This document shows, piece by piece, positions 17,986 to 27,412 of a stretch of 64,000 nucleotides of DNA (positions are counted from its first letter, which is position 1; every line of letters begins with the position of its first letter). The notes under the pieces are model-generated. The model ran no database searches. It saw only the letters and a list, made by a program, of their open reading frames with translations, and was not told the origin of the DNA. The position numbers and the translations under genes are program-made. This stretch comes from Saprospiraceae bacterium. Lineage in GTDB: Bacteria; Bacteroidota; Bacteroidia; Chitinophagales; Saprospiraceae. The DNA lies in the NCBI GenBank assembly GCA_016710265.1, contig JADJJL010000007.1:558001-622000 (forward strand). Direction: 5' to 3'.

Positions 17986-18722
17986 AGAAATCCTTTAACA
18001 ATGCTTTTAGCGAAGAGCAATTCACCATTTTTGCTAAAAACCTGTTGAATGACCTTGAAGACAAGGACAATAGATACAGCAGCAATTTGATTTGGGACGA
18101 CTACAAAGAGCATCTCGATACCTACAAACGCATTGGCAAATACATTGACCCTGATTGCGAAGCTTTGGATGTGTTAATTGTAGAAGTAAAAAGCGTTACC
18201 AAATTAGAACGAGCAAGAACAGCACTCCGAAATTTTGTCATCAAGCATTTGAGCAAGTTTGAAAAAGATTATGCCTTGATAGCGTTTTACACCAAAGAAG
18301 ATGATGGAGCAGATTGGCGATTTTCGTTCATTAAATTAGAATACCGTTCTGAACTAGACGAAGAAAAAGGCAAGGTAAAAACCAAAAAAGAGTTTACACC
18401 TGCCAAACGCTATTCATTTTTGGTGGGCAAATACGAAAAAGCCCATACCGCCAAAAATCAGTTGTTGCCGCTACTTCAAAACATTGCCAACAACCCAACT
18501 ATTGGAGAACTTGAAGACGCCTTTAGCATTGAAAAAGTTACGGACGAATTCTTCAATCAATACAAAGACCTATACATCAAACTCTACGAGCATTTTGAAA
18601 ATGACAGTAACGTAAAAGCTGCCATTGACAAAGCAGAAATTGACAATACCCGATTTACAAAAACTATTGGGGCAAATTGTGTTCCTGTACTTTTTTACGC
18701 AGAAAAAGGTTGGTTGGTGTAG
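17955..18722 (+). pseudogene. Eco57I-like adenine methylase, part 1 of 4 (N-terminal domain)
   Basis: First part of a gene of about 1175 codons (17955-21487). Near residues 74-82 the text EALDVLIVEVKS has the D-x(6)-E-V-K spacing of a PD-(D/E)XK nuclease core, followed by a helix (RARTALRNFVIKHL) and a strand with DYALIAFY; an N-terminal nuclease fused to a methylase is the type IIG plan. The frame ends in YAEKGWLV and TAG. A second frame (about 18710-18836) carries GVAKNERWGTGKKRF, and a seven-T run (18802-18808) shifts it again into part 2. ATG 17955 lies inside the end of the helicase gene. Confidence 0.7.
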
Positions 18723-18805
18723 CCAAAAATGAACGTTGGGGAACGGGCAAAAAACGATTTGTACATGAACTAAACGAACAAGCACAAGCCGAAGGGGTAA
18801 ATTTT

Positions 18806-19418
18806 TTTCAAAGACAAACTGCAATACTTGTTTTATGAAGCACTTGCCAAAGAGCGTGACAATGTAAATTCATACTACGAGCGTTTTAAATGCCGTATCC
18901 CATTTCTAAACGGTGGTTTGTTTGAAGCAGATTACGACTGGCGAAATGCCAACATTACCATTCCTGAAACACTTTTCCGCAATGAAGAGAAAAACAAATC
19001 GGGCGATATTGGAACTGGTGTCTTAGACGTTTTCGACCGCTACAACTTTACCATCAAGGAAGATGAACCTCTGGATAAGGAAGTAGCTGTTGACCCCGAA
19101 ATGCTTGGGAAAGTATTTGAAAATATGCTCGATATTACCGAGCGTAAAAGCAAAGGGGCATTCTATACACCGAGGGAAATTGTGCATTATATGTGTCAAG
19201 AAAGCTTGATTCATTATTTGGATAATGCCTTGAACAGTGGCACAAGTAGTTTTCAAGAATTGGGTTCAGACCAAGCCAAATTGTTTGGTGGTAGCAGCGA
19301 TAAAAAAGGCAACCTAAAAATTGAACTAGAACACACAGACAATATCCGTGTATCGAAAAAGACATTGAAACCTACATCCGTGAAGGACATTTCGCTTTGG
19401 AAAATGACGAGCGAGTAG
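18806..19418 (+). pseudogene. Eco57I-like adenine methylase, part 2 of 4
   Basis: Text resumes as FKDKLQYLFYEALAKERD. Within 18828-19418 are FKCRIPFLNGGLFE and, near 19150, KGAFYTPREIVHYM, the hallmark that precedes the methylase core in type I/IIG adenine methylases. The last 24 or so codons are out of frame; after about 19340 the sense frame gives IEKDIETYIREGHFALEN, leading into part 3. An indel near 19340-19350 explains this. Confidence 0.7.
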
Positions 19419-20176
19419 CGGCCAAAGGCGAAACGAAAACTTATAAATACCAACTGCACGAAAGTATACGCCAAAATGCCGACCTAATAGACCAAAAACT
19501 GAGTGAAATACGCATTTGCGACCCTGCCATTGGTTCGGGTGCTTTTCCCGTAGGTTTGCTGCACGAGTTGGTAAATGCAATGCTGGTGTTGAAACCTCAT
19601 TTTAGTGACGTTTACCTGACCAAAAAACTCAAAGATTTTGGTATAGAACACAGAGAAAGCGTAAGTGAAAGCCGCTACATCTATCGCCTGAAACGCCACA
19701 TCATACAAGAAAGCATTTACGGAGTAGATATTGATGCCTCTGCCATAGATATTGCCCGTTTGCGTTTGTGGCTCTCACTGGTGGTGGACGAAGACGACCT
19801 TGACCCTATTGAAACCCTGCCCAACCTAGATTATAAAATTGTTTGTGGTAACTCGTTGATTGGTTTGCCTGACGGAGCAATGCGAAACTTGCAAGTAGAA
19901 GCCGAACTGGAAACTCTGAAAGAAAAGTTCTACGACATTACAGACGAGATTCAAAAGAAAGCACTACGCCAAGAAATAAATAGCAAAATACGAGAACTGC
20001 TGGACTCTGCCGAGCAGTTTGCAGGTTACAAAATAGACTTTGACTTTAAACTCTTTTTCTCGGAAGTATGGCGAGAAAAAGGTGGCTTTGATGTGGTTAT
20101 TGGGAATCCGCCTTATCTTTCTTATTATGGTCGTAGGAGAACGTTAATTAGTAATGAAACTGAAAAACTTTTTTAG
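19397..20176 (+). pseudogene. Eco57I-like adenine methylase, part 3 of 4 (catalytic core)
   Basis: Carries the SAM-binding motif I as CDPAIGSGAFPVGLL and the catalytic motif IV as DVVIGNPPYLSYYG, the NPPY of N6-adenine methylases. Between them lie VDIDASAIDIARLRLWLSLV (motif II region) and YKIVCGNSLIG. In the intact family this domain methylates adenine on one strand to protect self DNA. The fragment is complete for catalysis but loses the frame about 25 residues after NPPY, before the target-recognition region. The front 6 codons before ENDERVAA are continuous with an earlier frame. Confidence 0.75.
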
Positions 20177-20345
20177 AAATAATTTTGATTGCATACTAGA
20201 TAAGAAAAAACAGGAAAATATAATTCCGTAATGTTTTTCAAGAAAAAGCATTAAGGTTATCAAATAAAAGCGGAACACAGGCTTATATTATAGATGTTTC
20301 TTTTTTTGAAAATTTTTATAATGGAATAAAAGAAATTAATTGAAG

Positions 20346-21487
20346 AAACTCAGATTCTTACATTAATTAAAAATCTTTCATCTTTTGAAAACGTTGCTAG
20401 CGGTCAATTAATTATTATTACAAATAAAAACAAAGCTTTCACAAGGAAAACAGAATGGTTTGAAGATGGTTTTGGTGAATCTTCGTTTGTTGATCAAAAT
20501 ATATGGTATTCAAAGGATTCAGATTATCAATTTTTCCTCCCAAAAAATGATATTCAATCTAATATTTTAAATAAAATTTCAAGTAATAATAAATTAATAG
20601 AGCATTATTTCCCCAAAATGTTGATTAGAACGGGAGAAAGCGTGGGTGTGAAAGAGTCAGGTTTTGTAATTGATGAAGTGAACTCTAATTCTGAAAAAGA
20701 AATTTATGAATATTTAGAAGGTGGGAAATCATTAAAGGGGCAATATGAACCTTTAAATCCAACAAGATACTTTGTTTATGATGTTGATTTGCTTAATGCA
20801 AAGAATCAAGCTTACCGTGAAGAAGCTGATGAAAATAATAGGAAAAATGCTAAGGTTTTAGGTATTGGAGACAAACTGGCATTTGATAATCCTAAAATAT
20901 TAGTAAGACAATCAAGCCCAATTATTTGTGCTAGTTATACTGACGAAAAATATGTTTACAATAGAAGTTATTATAGCATCAGCCAAGTAAATTCATCTGG
21001 AAGTACAAATTTTAGTTTGCTATACACTTTAGGCTTATTGAACTCTTCTGTCTTAACTTTTTATTCTATTCACAAAGGTTTAATAAAACAAGAAAAAGGA
21101 AAACAGCCACAAATAAGGCTAGGCGACTTAAAATTATTACCAATAGTTAATTCTAATAAAGAACACAAATTAATAATTGAATGCTTTGTTCATTATGTTC
21201 TTTTTTTAAAAACAATTAAAAATGATATTGAATGTAACTTTTTCATCCATTTAATTGATGGGTGTGTTGTAGAACTCTACTTCCCCGAAGAAATCAAATC
21301 GGCAGGCAAAGAAATCCTAAAACATTTGGGAGATTTAAAACCCATTACAGATGATATGAGCGAAGAAGAAAAGCTGGCAATAATTCAAAGTGAGTTTGAG
21401 CGTTTATACGACCCCAACCACCCTGTTCGCTTTGCCATTGAAACGCTGGATAGTGTGGAGGAAGTGAGGATAATAAGGAGGCGTTGA
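20346..21487 (+). pseudogene. Eco57I-like adenine methylase, part 4 of 4 (target recognition region)
   Basis: After an indel-rich stretch (20177-20345) the frame is open from LIEETQILTLIKNLSSF; the first ATG is 20618. It includes FENVASGQLIIITNK, FFLPKNDIQSNIL, PKMLIRTGESVGV and QEKGKQPQIRLGDL, the last being the family's typical C-terminal Q-rich turn. This part should determine which sequence is recognised. The C-terminus (EEVRIIRRR) ends one base before the ATG of the next gene. Confidence 0.65.
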
Positions 21488-21488
21488 A

Positions 21489-21908
21489 ATGAAAGGATAC
21501 AATACCAATTTAGCTTCTGAGTACTATGTACTGTCTATGCTCTACCGTCAGGGCTTTGATTCCTATATCACATTAGGTAACAAAAAAGGAATAGACATCA
21601 TACTCAACTTAAATAATGAAAAACAACTCACCATTGACGTAAAAGGTCTTCAGGGCACAACACTTTTTCCTTTGGATAATGTGGATGACCAAGCAGACAA
21701 GCCCAATCACTTTGTGGTATTTCTTTCTTTTTTGAATAAAATGAGTGACCCTTTGTTACTGCCCGAAATATACGTGCTGCCACACAACGTCCTGAAAGAA
21801 CTGATGTATCACAACCCAAAAGGAAACAGAAAAGGGATTAACCTTTCAATGCTTCGTTCCAATGCAGTAGCCTATCGAAATAATTGGGAAATTTTGAAAA
21901 TAGTATGA
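21489..21908 (+). CDS. Small nuclease-like protein of the defence block
   Basis: An intact 139-residue protein. Residues 1-50 read LASEYYVLSMLYRQGF, then NKKGIDIILNLNN and LTIDVKGL: a helix, a strand with Asp, and a DVK pair, arranged as in the PD-(D/E)XK (VSR/endonuclease-like) fold, with the Glu of ExK replaced by Asp. The rest (NHFVVFLSFLN, LPEIYVLPHNVLKEL) is consistent with that fold's central sheet. The ATG lies one base after the methylase stop and the TGA overlaps the next ATG (ATGA at 21905), so translation is tightly coupled. It is the only unbroken gene in the defence block. Confidence 0.6.
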   Translation: MKGYNTNLASEYYVLSMLYRQGFDSYITLGNKKGIDIILNLNNEKQLTIDVKGLQGTTLFPLDNVDDQADKPNHFVVFLSFLNKMSDPLLLPEIYVLPHNVLKELMYHNPKGNRKGINLSMLRSNAVAYRNNWEILKIV

Positions 21909-22765
21909 GTAAACTAAACAACAAAATAGAAGCCCACGACCGCTCCATTACAGAAGTATTGGACGATAAAAAGTACTCCGTAGATTACTTTCAACGGGAA
22001 TACAAATGGGAAGAACGCCATATTGAGCAGTTGGTTTCTGACCTTACATCATCCTTCTTGAATGAATATAAGCCAGAACACAAACGTAAGGACATTGAAA
22101 ATTACAATTCATATTACTTAGGTCCATTTGTGGTGAGTGTGAAAAACGGTCAGCGAAGCATCATTGACGGTCAACAACGCCTTACCTCTTTGACATTGCT
22201 CCTAATTTATCTGAATAACCTACAAAAAGAACTTGGTATCGCTGAAAAGCTAGAATCCTTGATTTTCTCGGAAAAATACGGTGAGATGTCTTTTAATATT
22301 CAGGTAGATGAACGCATCACCTGTATGGAAGCACTGTTCAAAACTGGAGAATACGAGCCAAAGGAATCTGATGATGAATCCACGCTGAATATGGCTGCTC
22401 GCTATTCGGATATTGAAAAAGCATTCCCCGAAGAAATCAAGAATAGCGTATTGCCATTTTTCATTGACTGGTTAAAATACAATGTGGTTTTGGTAGAAAT
22501 TGTGGCCTACTCAGATGAGAACGCCTACACCATTTTTGAAACAATGAACGACAGGGGTTTGAATCTTACCCCAACCGAAATGCTCAAAGGCTTCATCCTA
22601 TCGAAGTTTGAAGACAGCAAGAAACGACAAAAAGCCAATGAGCTATGGAAAACGTCAATGCAGGAATTGCATATTTATGACAAAGACGAAGACCAACGTT
22701 TTATTCAGGCTTGGTTCAGGGGCACAATATGCCGAAACCATCAGACCGGGAAAAGCAGGTTCTAA
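21905..22765 (+). pseudogene. DUF262/DUF1524 (GmrSD-like) protein, part 1 of 2
   Basis: I choose the ATG at 21905, which overlaps the previous stop; the upstream ATG 21884 sits inside that gene. Residues 1-270 are a DUF262 domain (ParB-like nucleotidase fold): DYFQREYKWEERHIEQL, IIDGQQRLTSLTLLLIYL (DGQQR nucleotide-binding signature) and NDRGLNLTPTEMLKG. The frame is lost after FIQAWFRG because a run of four G (22719-22722) has one too many; with three it continues WFRAQYAETIRPG. GmrSD proteins of this build cleave modified phage DNA with NTP hydrolysis. Confidence 0.8.
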
Positions 22766-23759
22766 AAATGAAGATTTTGAGAAAATCGGAACACGCTTCC
22801 ATAGCTGGTTCAGGGATAATTTAGATAAAGTAGGAATCGAACAAGACGATTCAGAAGCTTTTCAAACGTTCATAGATAAAGACTTCAAATTCTTTTTGAA
22901 TGCATACAAGCACGTACTAACCGCTGAGCGAAAATTAACCGATTCACTACAACATATTTTCTATATCAGAAGATGGGGCCTAGCCAACTCGCTCAGTTAT
23001 CCATTATTACTGGCTTCTTTGAAGGCAAGCGATAATTCAGAAACTGTTTTGGCGAAAATGGATTTGGTCGCACGGTATATTGAAGCATTTGTTGTTCGCA
23101 GGTCGGTCAATTTCAGAAAGTTTGCTTCTAGTTCCATTCGATACACAATGTACACGTTGGTAAAAGAAATCAGAAGAACCGAAGTACACGAACTACAAGC
23201 CATATTGCAACGCAAATTGGATGAAATGGAAGAGCCTTGGACTGGAATTCAAAATTTCCGTTTGCACGGACAAAACAGGGTATTTGTAAAATTCTTGCTT
23301 TCTAGAATTACATCCTATGTTGAACAACAATCAGGTTTTAATTCATCTTTTGAAAAGTACTACCACAACCCTGGAGGAAAATCTTTTGAAGTCGAACACA
23401 TTTGGGCTGACAAATTTGCCAATCATAAAGATGAATTTGAACAGGAATCAGGCTTTCAAGAATACCGAAACCGCATAGGTGCTTTAGTACTATTGCCAAG
23501 AGGCACGAATCAATCGTTTGGTGCCAAACCATACAATGAAAAGTTAAGCCATTACATCAAAGAGAACTTATTGGTTCAGAGTCTTTGTCCGCTCAACTAT
23601 CAAAACAACCCCAATTTCCTTTCAATGAAAAGCAGGTTAAATCTACCATTTAGGGCACACGAAGAATTTAAAAAGGCTGACATATCAGAAAGGCAAAAAT
23701 TGTATCAATGTATTTGCGAATCTATTTGGGGAACTAAAATCTATACCAATGAGGATTAA
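22719..23759 (+). pseudogene. DUF262/DUF1524 (GmrSD-like) protein, part 2 of 2
   Basis: Continues with AQYAETIRPGKAGSKNED, a helical linker, and the DUF1524 nuclease domain near the end: FEVEHIWADKF, then EYRNRIGALVLLPRGTN and FGAKPYNEKL. These supply the His of the H-N-H type site and the following Asn/Lys positions. A start at 22608 is an out-of-frame overlap, not a real gene start. The last codons overlap the ATPase ATG at 23749 by 11 bases. Together with part 1 it makes about 618 codons, the usual size for single-chain GmrSD proteins. Confidence 0.8.
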
Positions 23760-24561
23760 GAAGGTAGAAATAAAGGACTACAAAGCATTCTACGGTAAGA
23801 ATGAATTCAATGTAGATGGCAAAAACTTGTTTATCTACGGAGAAAATGGAAGCGGTAAAAGTTCCTTTTATTATGCTCTGAAAGACTTTTTTCAATCCTC
23901 AACTGAAACTTTGAGCTATGATGAAACCGAAAATATTTTCTTGACCAAAGCCCAGCAAGGTAAAGGATATATTGAAGTAACCTTTAACCCTGATAAAGAC
24001 GGAACTGCCACAGATAAAAAATACACAGTTAAGAAAAGTGCAAAAAACACTTATGCAGCAGGAGACACCAGCATTCGTGATGCTATCAAACTCAAAAGTT
24101 TTCTGACCTACAAACATTTGCTTGGCATTCATCACATTGAAAAAGATAAAGAGATTGATTTGTTTGATTTGTTGGTAAAAGGTGTACTCAAACATTTCAA
24201 AAGCGTAGCCATAACAGGCAACAAGGAATTGGGAGAACTTTGGGAAGATGTTGAAAAGTCAGTTGCAAAGCCAACAGCAGGTACAGCTTACAATATCACT
24301 CAAAAAAAGAATGATGTCGATAAAACAATTAATGCCTTTGATACCGCTTTCAAAAAACTATTTGTTACAGCCAGTATTGAAAACATCCTGAAATACGCCC
24401 AACCAATTTTGGATAAGTTCGGTCGCAACATAGAACTGAAACTCAACTACACCCAAGCAAAACCAACACCCACCTATAAAGACATTGAACGTAACCACGT
24501 AAGAGTAAAAAATCAAATATCTTGGAAAAGAAATAGACAAGCCTCATATCTTCTTGAATGA
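23749..24561 (+). pseudogene. AAA ATPase (RecF/SMC-like), part 1 of 3
   Basis: Begins MRIKKVEIKDYKAFYG, the usual N-terminal strand of RecF/SMC-type ATPases, followed by Walker A as YGENGSGKSSF (about residues 31-39). A helical region (residues 100-230) follows. The frame ends in QASYLLE; the A run at 24507-24512 has one extra base, and without it the text would continue RVKIKYLGKEIDKPHIFLNEA, the signature region before Walker B. The gene overlaps the DUF262 gene. Family ATPases of this kind act in defence as NTP-driven partners of nucleases. Confidence 0.75.
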
Positions 24562-24751
24562 AGCAAGACTTTCTGCGATTGCGATTTCTATTTATTTGGG
24601 GATGATAAAAAGGCATATTCAGGGCATTCCTTGTAAGGTGCTTTTCTTGGATGATATTTTTATCGGACTGGATATTTCCAACCGGTTACCGCTTTTGGAA
24701 ATACTTAAATCGGATTTTTCCAACTATCAAGTTTTTCATTACTACTTATGA
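24512..24751 (+). pseudogene. AAA ATPase (RecF/SMC-like), part 2 of 3 (signature and Walker B)
   Basis: Open frame with IKYLGKEIDKPHIFLNEA, LSAIAISIYLGM (the signature-like segment after the NEA turn), and Walker B as VLFLDDIFIGLD. It ends in FSNYQVFHYYL; a T run at 24732-24736 has one extra base, and corrected it would read VFITTYDKPWYEFV in part 3. Both ATPase motifs are therefore present in the locus but in different frames. Confidence 0.7.
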
Positions 24752-25271
24752 CAAACCTTGGTACGAGTTTGTAAGAACGAATTATCTTAATACTAATCAA
24801 TGTTGGAAGTGCTTTGAGATTTACGCAGGTCGTTCCAAAAAGGGGTTTACTATTCCAGTGGTGAAAGAAATTAAAGGACCGGGAAATAATGACCATTTAG
24901 ACTACTTCATTCAGACCGCTGAGAATTACCATAATTCAGGCGACAATAAAGCAGCTGGAGTTTACCTGCGTTCGGCATTTGAAGCCATATTGAAACAATT
25001 CTGCTTTGGAAAAGTGACTATAAAGTTTGTAGTTGATCAAAGCACACTAAAGGCTGACGAATTTTGGGGTGCAACAAAGAAATTTATCACTTCGTATCCA
25101 AGACCTGCAAATTACAACTTAACACTGAACACAAAAAATGAAATTGACAACCTTTTACCTTTAGTGTTGAATCTCTTAAATCACAACGACATCAACAAGA
25201 ATGAACATAGTAGTGAAATTGGCAGAACAATAAATACTTTGAAGACATTAAAGCTCGAATTACAAGTTTAA
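24737..25271 (+). pseudogene. AAA ATPase (RecF/SMC-like), part 3 of 3
   Basis: Resumes with TTYDKPWYEFVRTNYL, which holds the D-loop/H-switch-like end of the ATPase core, then HLDYFIQTAENYHNSGDN and AGVYLRSAFEAILKQF, a helical repeat region like the C-terminal helical domains of abortive-infection and defence ATPases, ending LKTLKLELQV. It is the last gene of the plus-strand block and converges on the minus-strand polymerase-like gene. Confidence 0.65.
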
Positions 25272-25368
25272 GACAACCCTTTTAGTCATAACAAAGTTAT
25301 AATTGGCGACACTATCCCACGAAGTGTGTAAATCAAAAGGACTCTATCCAATGTCTAATAGACAATTA

Positions 25369-25703
25369 TCAAGCCACTTCATCAAAAATAGCCCTATTTG
25401 ATTCCTTGCTTGCTTTAAACTCCTTGACTCTTACTGTAAAGAAATCTCCTCCTAGTATTGTCTGGAATTTTTCATTAATGAATCTGGTTACAAAATCCAC
25501 TTGAGACTTGGGAACTAAAAATGAATCATGCTTAGGAAACACAGGGATATTAAGCTCATAAAGACTCTTGAGAATTTGATCTATAAAAACTTCTGCCTCA
25601 AAACTTTGCAATATAATTGCAAATTCATTGCTTCCAGCCTTATATGGTGATATTTTTTTACCACGAAGATAACTTTCCTTTTCTTTGGTGTACCTACATT
25701 TTT
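25369..25703 (-). pseudogene. Palm-polymerase-like protein, C-terminal part (motif C)
   Basis: Minus strand. The open frame from about 25703 gives YTKEKESYLRGKK, then AGSNEFAIILQSFEAEVF, a helix, and IPVFPKHDSFLVP, where HDS is in the place of the motif C HDE/HDS of family A DNA polymerases and T7-type RNA polymerases. The spacing from an Asn-x-x-x-x-x-x-Gln helix to HDS mirrors the N-x-x-x-Q-G helix before motif C in polA. It ends IFDEVA. It is separated from the N-terminal 380 codons by a one-base deletion, most simply in a five-A run (25699-25703); the two frames overlap up to 25581. Confidence 0.5.
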
Positions 25704-26840
25704 CAATGTATAATAATATCTAGACAGGGAAGTTTTTATTTCTTTAATTAATTTTATTAGACTAGGATAAATTTCGTAAAGTGCCTGATAGTATTGGGAT
25801 GTCTCAAAGGCCTTTGGAGTATCAAAAAAGCACCTCATTAAGGCTTTCTTAAATTCGTCTCGGCTATTAAACCCGGGCACATTATCATATAAAGTTCCAG
25901 AAAATGCTTGATTCATAAATCTATCCAAATCTTCGGGAATAGATAATTTTTCATTTTCAGAAAACAATATGGGTATATACGTACATAAAGAATATACATC
26001 CTTGTCAGTCACCTTGTTATCATCTACCATGGGTATTGCCTTATATCTTATCAAATTAGAGAAAAACATGGGTTGTGAACTCGCCATGTCCATTTCAACC
26101 AATTCCTCATTATTATACCTTATTTGTGTCAGGTATTCTTTGGGTAGACTTGTTAATATATAATCCAACCTTGCATTTGTCGCATTCCTTGATGGAGGGG
26201 CTAAATTCCCATTTACAAGTTTATACAGGATTGACTTATGGTATTTAATTGTTAGGTCTGTATACTTACTTTTGACTCCTTCCAATTCGTTTATTTCACC
26301 TCTTTTTATACCCTTATAAAACACTTCATTATTCTTTATTTCTATATATTTTTCGACCTTTTTTTCTATGCTAGACTTCATTGACTTAACCAATCCTTCC
26401 ACACCTGCATAACCCTCAAAATCAATACTTAATCCTTCACATAAATTCTTCAATTTTAAACAAATTTCACTTGTTTTTTCATTCTTTCTCTTGATTGATC
26501 TTACTTTATACTCAATTTCAACAAGCGGACTGTCAGCAAATTCATTTTTCATTTTCGAGTAATTACACCTCTTTCTGACCTTAGAATATTTATCCACAAT
26601 GAAAGCATGATTCTGCAATAGGGTAACATACTTGTAATCATTTCTGTCCCTCACCATCAACCGCTTATATTTACTCGCTAATGGAAAATATGTATTCCCT
26701 CTTACCAAAGTTAGCAGATGCTTACTCCATAACCATTCAGCAAGATATAATCCTTTGTCTTTATTTTCTATTAAATCACAATCCATAATAAATTGATTTA
26801 ACTTTTCAGGAATTACTGTATAAACTGTTTTATAATTCAT
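25581..26840 (-). pseudogene. Palm-polymerase-like protein, N-terminal and central part (motif A)
   Basis: About 380 of its 419 codons are in the sense frame. At about residue 249, EELVEMDMASSQPMFF has the strand-Asp pattern of polymerase motif A (D-x-x-x-x-Q-P), and residues 325-340 (EFKKALMRCFFDTPKAF) are a basic helix placed like motif B. With motif C in the adjoining fragment, the Asp-to-Asp distance is about 190 residues, close to the 177 of E. coli Pol I. The first 230 residues are helical and unrecognised. The whole protein would be about 490 residues. It sits next to an HTH protein and the integrase, as replication or maintenance proteins often do. The polymerase call is an inference from motifs only. 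Confidence 0.5.
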
Positions 26841-26921
26841 AATTTTAAGATGATTAATTAATAAATATTTAATATATTTTAAGTTAATAGTTTATTCGAG
26901 CAATAATTCAGTATAATATAT

Positions 26922-27221
26922 TTATGATCTCTTGGAGTAACTAGCTTTCTTAATATAAGTTAAAATTTCGGAGGTCTTGAATCTTTTACTGTTACCGACT
27001 CTGTAAGTATCTGTATTATATCTTTTTCTCATTTTATCAAAAGTTTGTCTTGATATTTTTAATAAATCGCAAGCTTGCGTAATTGTACAATATTCCCCTA
27101 CACTTATTTTATCAATATAATTAGTTTTAAAATCTTTCATTAATTCCTCTTTAAATTCTTGAAGACTTTCTTTAAAGATTTCCTTTAACTCTTCTGGTTC
27201 AATAATGGGAATACTTCGCAT
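26922..27221 (-). CDS. Helix-turn-helix protein, excisionase/regulator type
   Basis: A 99-residue protein. Residues 1-40 are an acidic/basic helix (EELKEIFKESLQEFKEEL). Residues 45-90 form an HTH_17-type DNA-binding domain: YCTITQACDLLKISRQTF, MRKRY, and YRVGNSKRFKTSEILTYI. Domains of this kind are found in recombination directionality factors and small regulators of Bacteroidota elements. It is transcribed in the same direction as the integrase upstream and the polymerase-like gene downstream, so a single early operon is plausible. Whether it aids excision or regulates transcription cannot be told from sequence. Confidence 0.8.
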   Translation of the reverse strand: MRSIPIIEPEELKEIFKESLQEFKEELMKDFKTNYIDKISVGEYCTITQACDLLKISRQTFDKMRKRYNTDTYRVGNSKRFKTSEILTYIKKASYSKRS

Positions 27222-27412
27222 AAATTAAAAATATATTTTTACTTTTAAATATATACATAAAGTTAATGTGAAATAAAAGGAGATTTTACATCAGTTTCCA
27301 CATTCTGTTGAAAACTTTTATAACTAACTCGCTATCAGTATAATAATGAAATACAAATTACTACCTCAGAAAAAAGTATAGATCCAATTTTCAATAAAAA
27401 TTAAAAATTATT

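Noticed and set aside
14720..25271. Canonical DISARM or BREX system
   Set aside because: PLD, SNF2 and methylase features are reminiscent, but I see no DrmA/DrmB, PglZ, BrxC or BrxL homologue.
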